A DNA stretch of 64,000 nucleotides. Source: Phallusia mammillata (taxonomy: Eukaryota > Chordata > Ascidiacea > Phlebobranchia > Ascidiidae). A model generated the notes under the pieces. It saw nothing but the letters and a program-made list of their open reading frames with translations, was not told where the DNA came from and did no database searches. Shown here one piece after another: positions 62,061-64,000 of the stretch (its first letter is position 1; each line of letters starts with the position of its first letter). The translations under genes were made by a program, and so were the position numbers. The stretch covers positions 122,592 through 186,591 of the forward strand of contig QLIY01000151.1 in the NCBI GenBank assembly GCA_003260075.1. The letters are read 5' to 3'.

Positions 62061-62248
62061 ACGTCCCCAGATGGATGAAAGCACTTTCAAGGCAGCAATG
62101 TAAGTTAAATAGCGCGTTCCAGCTGCATAAACTAACAATAATATAGTAGTACGTAAGAGCGTAAGTAATATTTATTAATGCAAACGTTACACAGATGTAG
62201 CATATAAAAAACTAAACTTTAAAAACGAGAAAACCTAACTAAACAAAC

Positions 62249-62363
62249 ACAGTAGGCACAACACTACAATATAATAAAACGTATACGTGTACAATTACTT
62301 ATTCCCCCCCCCCCACAGTAGGCACAACACTACAATATAATAAAACGTATACGTGTACAATAA
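62249..62363. repeat. Direct copies around an 11-C run (gap junction)
   Basis: Copy 62249-62303, C run 62304-62314, copy 62315-62363; near identical. Confidence 0.8.
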
Positions 62364-63042
62364 TTAAAATATAACAACATATAAATATAAAACATATATA
62401 ACGTACCGCTTGTGTACTTAGTGAGTGTTTAATAAGTGTTTAATATATTCCGCGCCGCTAATATAACAACATATAAACCAACCGCTTGTGTATTAAGTGC
62501 CATATAAGGTTAAAATAGATTAATTTTGCCTAACTCTGATGGATAACTATTGAACTTTTGTTGGTTGTTTCAGATTAGAGTCACAACACCACCTGATACG
62601 GCTCCGATACGAAAGTGCTTGAGCATGTTGCATTTTACTTTTTTACGTGTTATGTGTTTTGGGTAACTATTAGTGGGTCAACATTAGTAAAAGTGTTTGC
62701 TTGGCTAATTTGCGAAACAAAGTATTTTTAAAATGTCATAATTCGTAAATTTTTGTCTGGCGCAAATGACGTCATTAGTTCTTGCGATATAATCCTAATT
62801 GTTTTATTACATTTAGTGTTTGGTCTAAGATGGGAAGGCAGTTTGACGTGCACTTATTCTGTCTTCGCATGTTGACATATTTTTGCACACGATAATCTAG
62901 CTTTAATTGTCTATAAGTTTCTGCCTCCCTGTTTTTGTTTTACAGTTTACGAGAAAAAGCGATGGTCGTCTTCCGTGAGGAGAAGAAACTGGAATTGTGA
63001 GGAACAAAGCCTTTTCACGTTTAAGGTAACTTGCAAACATGC

Positions 63043-63509
63043 TAATAAAACACATCTCCTACATGTAACATTTCATTTCACAATAAACGTATACCATTAA
63101 CATTAGATGCTATTAGATATTCTCCATTTTTATGTACATAGCTTTTATGGTTGAACATTATTTTGTATTAGATTTCGTCGCAAACCGTTTCTACCCTCGT
63201 AGACCTTCGCAAATTTGCTGAACACTGCCACCAGGAACTTCTTGTCTGACTTTTTGTCAAAATATTGTATGCATTAAATTCTTTTTTTAAGTACGCTTTG
63301 AGATTCGTTATTTCGTACATTCTCTGCCTCCGTAGCCTTCTCCACTTCCCCCCCCCCTAATAAAACACATCTCCTACATGTAACATTTCATTTCATTTCA
63401 CAATAAACGTAAACCATTAACATTAGATGCTATTAGATATTCTCCATTTTGATGTACATAGCTTTTATGGTTGAACATTATTTTGTTTTAGATTTCGTCC
63501 CCCCCCCCC
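63043..63509. repeat. Repeated segment enclosed by two C runs
   Basis: Segment 63043-63184 recurs at 63358-63498 between C runs 63348-63357 and 63499-63509. As at 53809, this resembles a small contig set between two gaps. Confidence 0.75.
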
Positions 63510-63794
63510 ATTTTTCTGTGTTGTGAGTTGTACGTTTTTCTATGTTGTCTGTGTTGAGTTGTTGCGTTTTTCTATCTGGTCGGTGTTGTGAGTTGTGCAT
63601 TTTTCTGTGTTGTGGGTTGTTGCGTTTTTATATGTTGTTTGTGTTGAGAGTTGTGCGTTTTCTATGTTATGTGTATTGCATTTTCTATGTTGTCTGTGTT
63701 GAGAGTTGGGCGTTCTTCTATATTGCCTGTATAGTTCGTTTTTCTATGTTGTATTTTTCTATGTTGTCTGTGTTGTTCGTTTTTCTATGTTGCG
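63510..63794. repeat. T/G-rich minisatellite-like repeat
   Basis: Irregular repeats of a TTTTTCTATGTTGTCTGTGT unit, many with GTTGAGAGTTG between them. A 94-aa Cys/Phe-rich ORF here (63542-63826) only reflects the repeat. Bounded by 10-11-C runs on both sides. Confidence 0.7.
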
Positions 63795-64000
63795 CCCCCC
63801 CCCCTTTGTTGGTTGTTTCAGATTAGAGTCACAACACCACCTGATACGGCTCTGATACGAAAGTCAGCAATGTAAGTAGGGCCTAAGATTCACAGAGTAA
63901 AGATAAATTAAATCCGCCTAATACTAAATTTGAAATGCTGTTTAAAAAACAGCGAACAAACGCTTCTACCATGCTGATTAACCCTGTGCTTGAGCATGTT

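Larger units (their letters stand above)
58271..62099 (+). other. Block family 'c' of the array
   Basis: Copies: 58271-58328, 59591-59649, 60215-60275 (GC donor ATGCAAGT), 61775-61791 (cut by a gap), 62043-62099. Begins ATTTTGGATATAAACC after a TTTTTCAG tract and ends near AGCAAT|GTAAGT. Lengths of 57 to 61 nt with single-base indels argue against a conserved reading frame. Confidence 0.5.
60672..63025 (+). other. Block family 'd' of the array
   Basis: Two copies, 60672-60750 (79 nt) and 62946-63025 (80 nt), each after TTTTGCAG or TTTTACAG and before GTAACTTGCAA. The shared core is AAAAGCGATGGTCGT then GAGAAGAAACTGGAATTG. They differ by an indel that changes the reading frame. Confidence 0.5.
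62574..63871 (+). other. Block family 'e' of the array
   Basis: Two copies: 62574 to about 62613 (3' part deleted, runs into TGCTTGAGCATG) and 63822-63871 (ends CAGCAAT|GTAAGT). Core AGAGTCACAACACCACCTGA after TTGGTTGTTTCAG. The TGCTTGAGCATGTT sequence also recurs at 60412 and 63988. Confidence 0.5.
54861..63900 (+). repeat. Tandem array of splice-bounded blocks, product unknown
   Basis: About 9 kb of diverged direct repeats made of five recurrent short blocks (here a-e, 50-90 nt), each preceded by a pyrimidine tract plus AG and mostly followed by GTAAGT, GTTTGT or GCAAGT. Intron-like sequences between blocks are also repeated, for example TTTATTTCTGCATGATTGAC and GTGCACTATGCCGTCTCCAC. Block lengths vary between copies and are not kept modulo 3 (b: 60, 64, 65; c: 57-61; d: 79, 80), and joined frames meet stops early. 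This points to a non-coding or decaying spliced transcript rather than cassette coding exons. About twelve poly-C gaps break the array, so copy number and order are unreliable. I recognise no homolog. Confidence 0.6.

Noticed and set aside
1..63804. CRISPR-like array suggested by many repeated segments
   Set aside because: Repeats are long, paired around C runs and lie in eukaryotic introns; there is no regular short repeat-spacer pattern and no cas genes.

Overview
The window is eukaryotic nuclear DNA: AT-rich, single-copy animal genes with many short introns (GT-AG, a few candidate GC-AG), and many small DNA-transposon relics. Gene content (makorin, HAUS7, CCDC103/DNAAF19, UFSP1, IFT46, RPL36, a zyxin/LPP/TRIP6-type LIM protein, a class II GLUT) is animal. 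Small intergenic gaps, several intronless ciliary genes, and 1-3 % divergence between apparently allelic copies suggest a compact, highly polymorphic invertebrate chordate, most likely an ascidian of the Ciona type. The species call is inference; no database was searched.

Layout. 1-3413 (-): makorin E3 ligase, 3' end outside the window. 4432-6361 (-): HAUS7, head-to-head with CCDC103 (6578-7246, +). UFSP1 (7353-8015, -) converges on CCDC103. IFT46 (9065-10129, +) converges on RPL36 (10386-12698, -, with a 5'UTR exon near 13258-13285). 14991-34943 (+): eleven-exon LIM protein with a 10.6-kb first intron. 38486-52052 (+): seventeen-exon hexose transporter. About 54.8 kb to the end: a degenerate tandem array of short blocks bounded by splice-like signals, whose lengths do not keep a reading frame. 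No homology recognised; it may be a non-coding or decayed spliced transcript.

Two overlays matter. (1) About 29 poly-C runs interrupt the sequence, all on the + strand and most exactly 10 long. Most are flanked by near-identical copies of the adjacent sequence. In three places a longer C run stands where a sister copy has normal sequence. The best reading is assembly gap placeholders (N written as C), with unmerged contig or haplotype overlaps on each side, so the 'tandem duplications' around them should not be read as biology. (2) At least seven short hAT-type inverted-repeat elements, several with perfect 8-bp target duplications, sit in introns and spacers.

Functionally the left part is rich in microtubule and cilium genes: HAUS7 (spindle nucleation), CCDC103 (dynein arm attachment) and IFT46 (ciliary transport). 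CCDC103, UFSP1 and IFT46 each have an uninterrupted coding region here.
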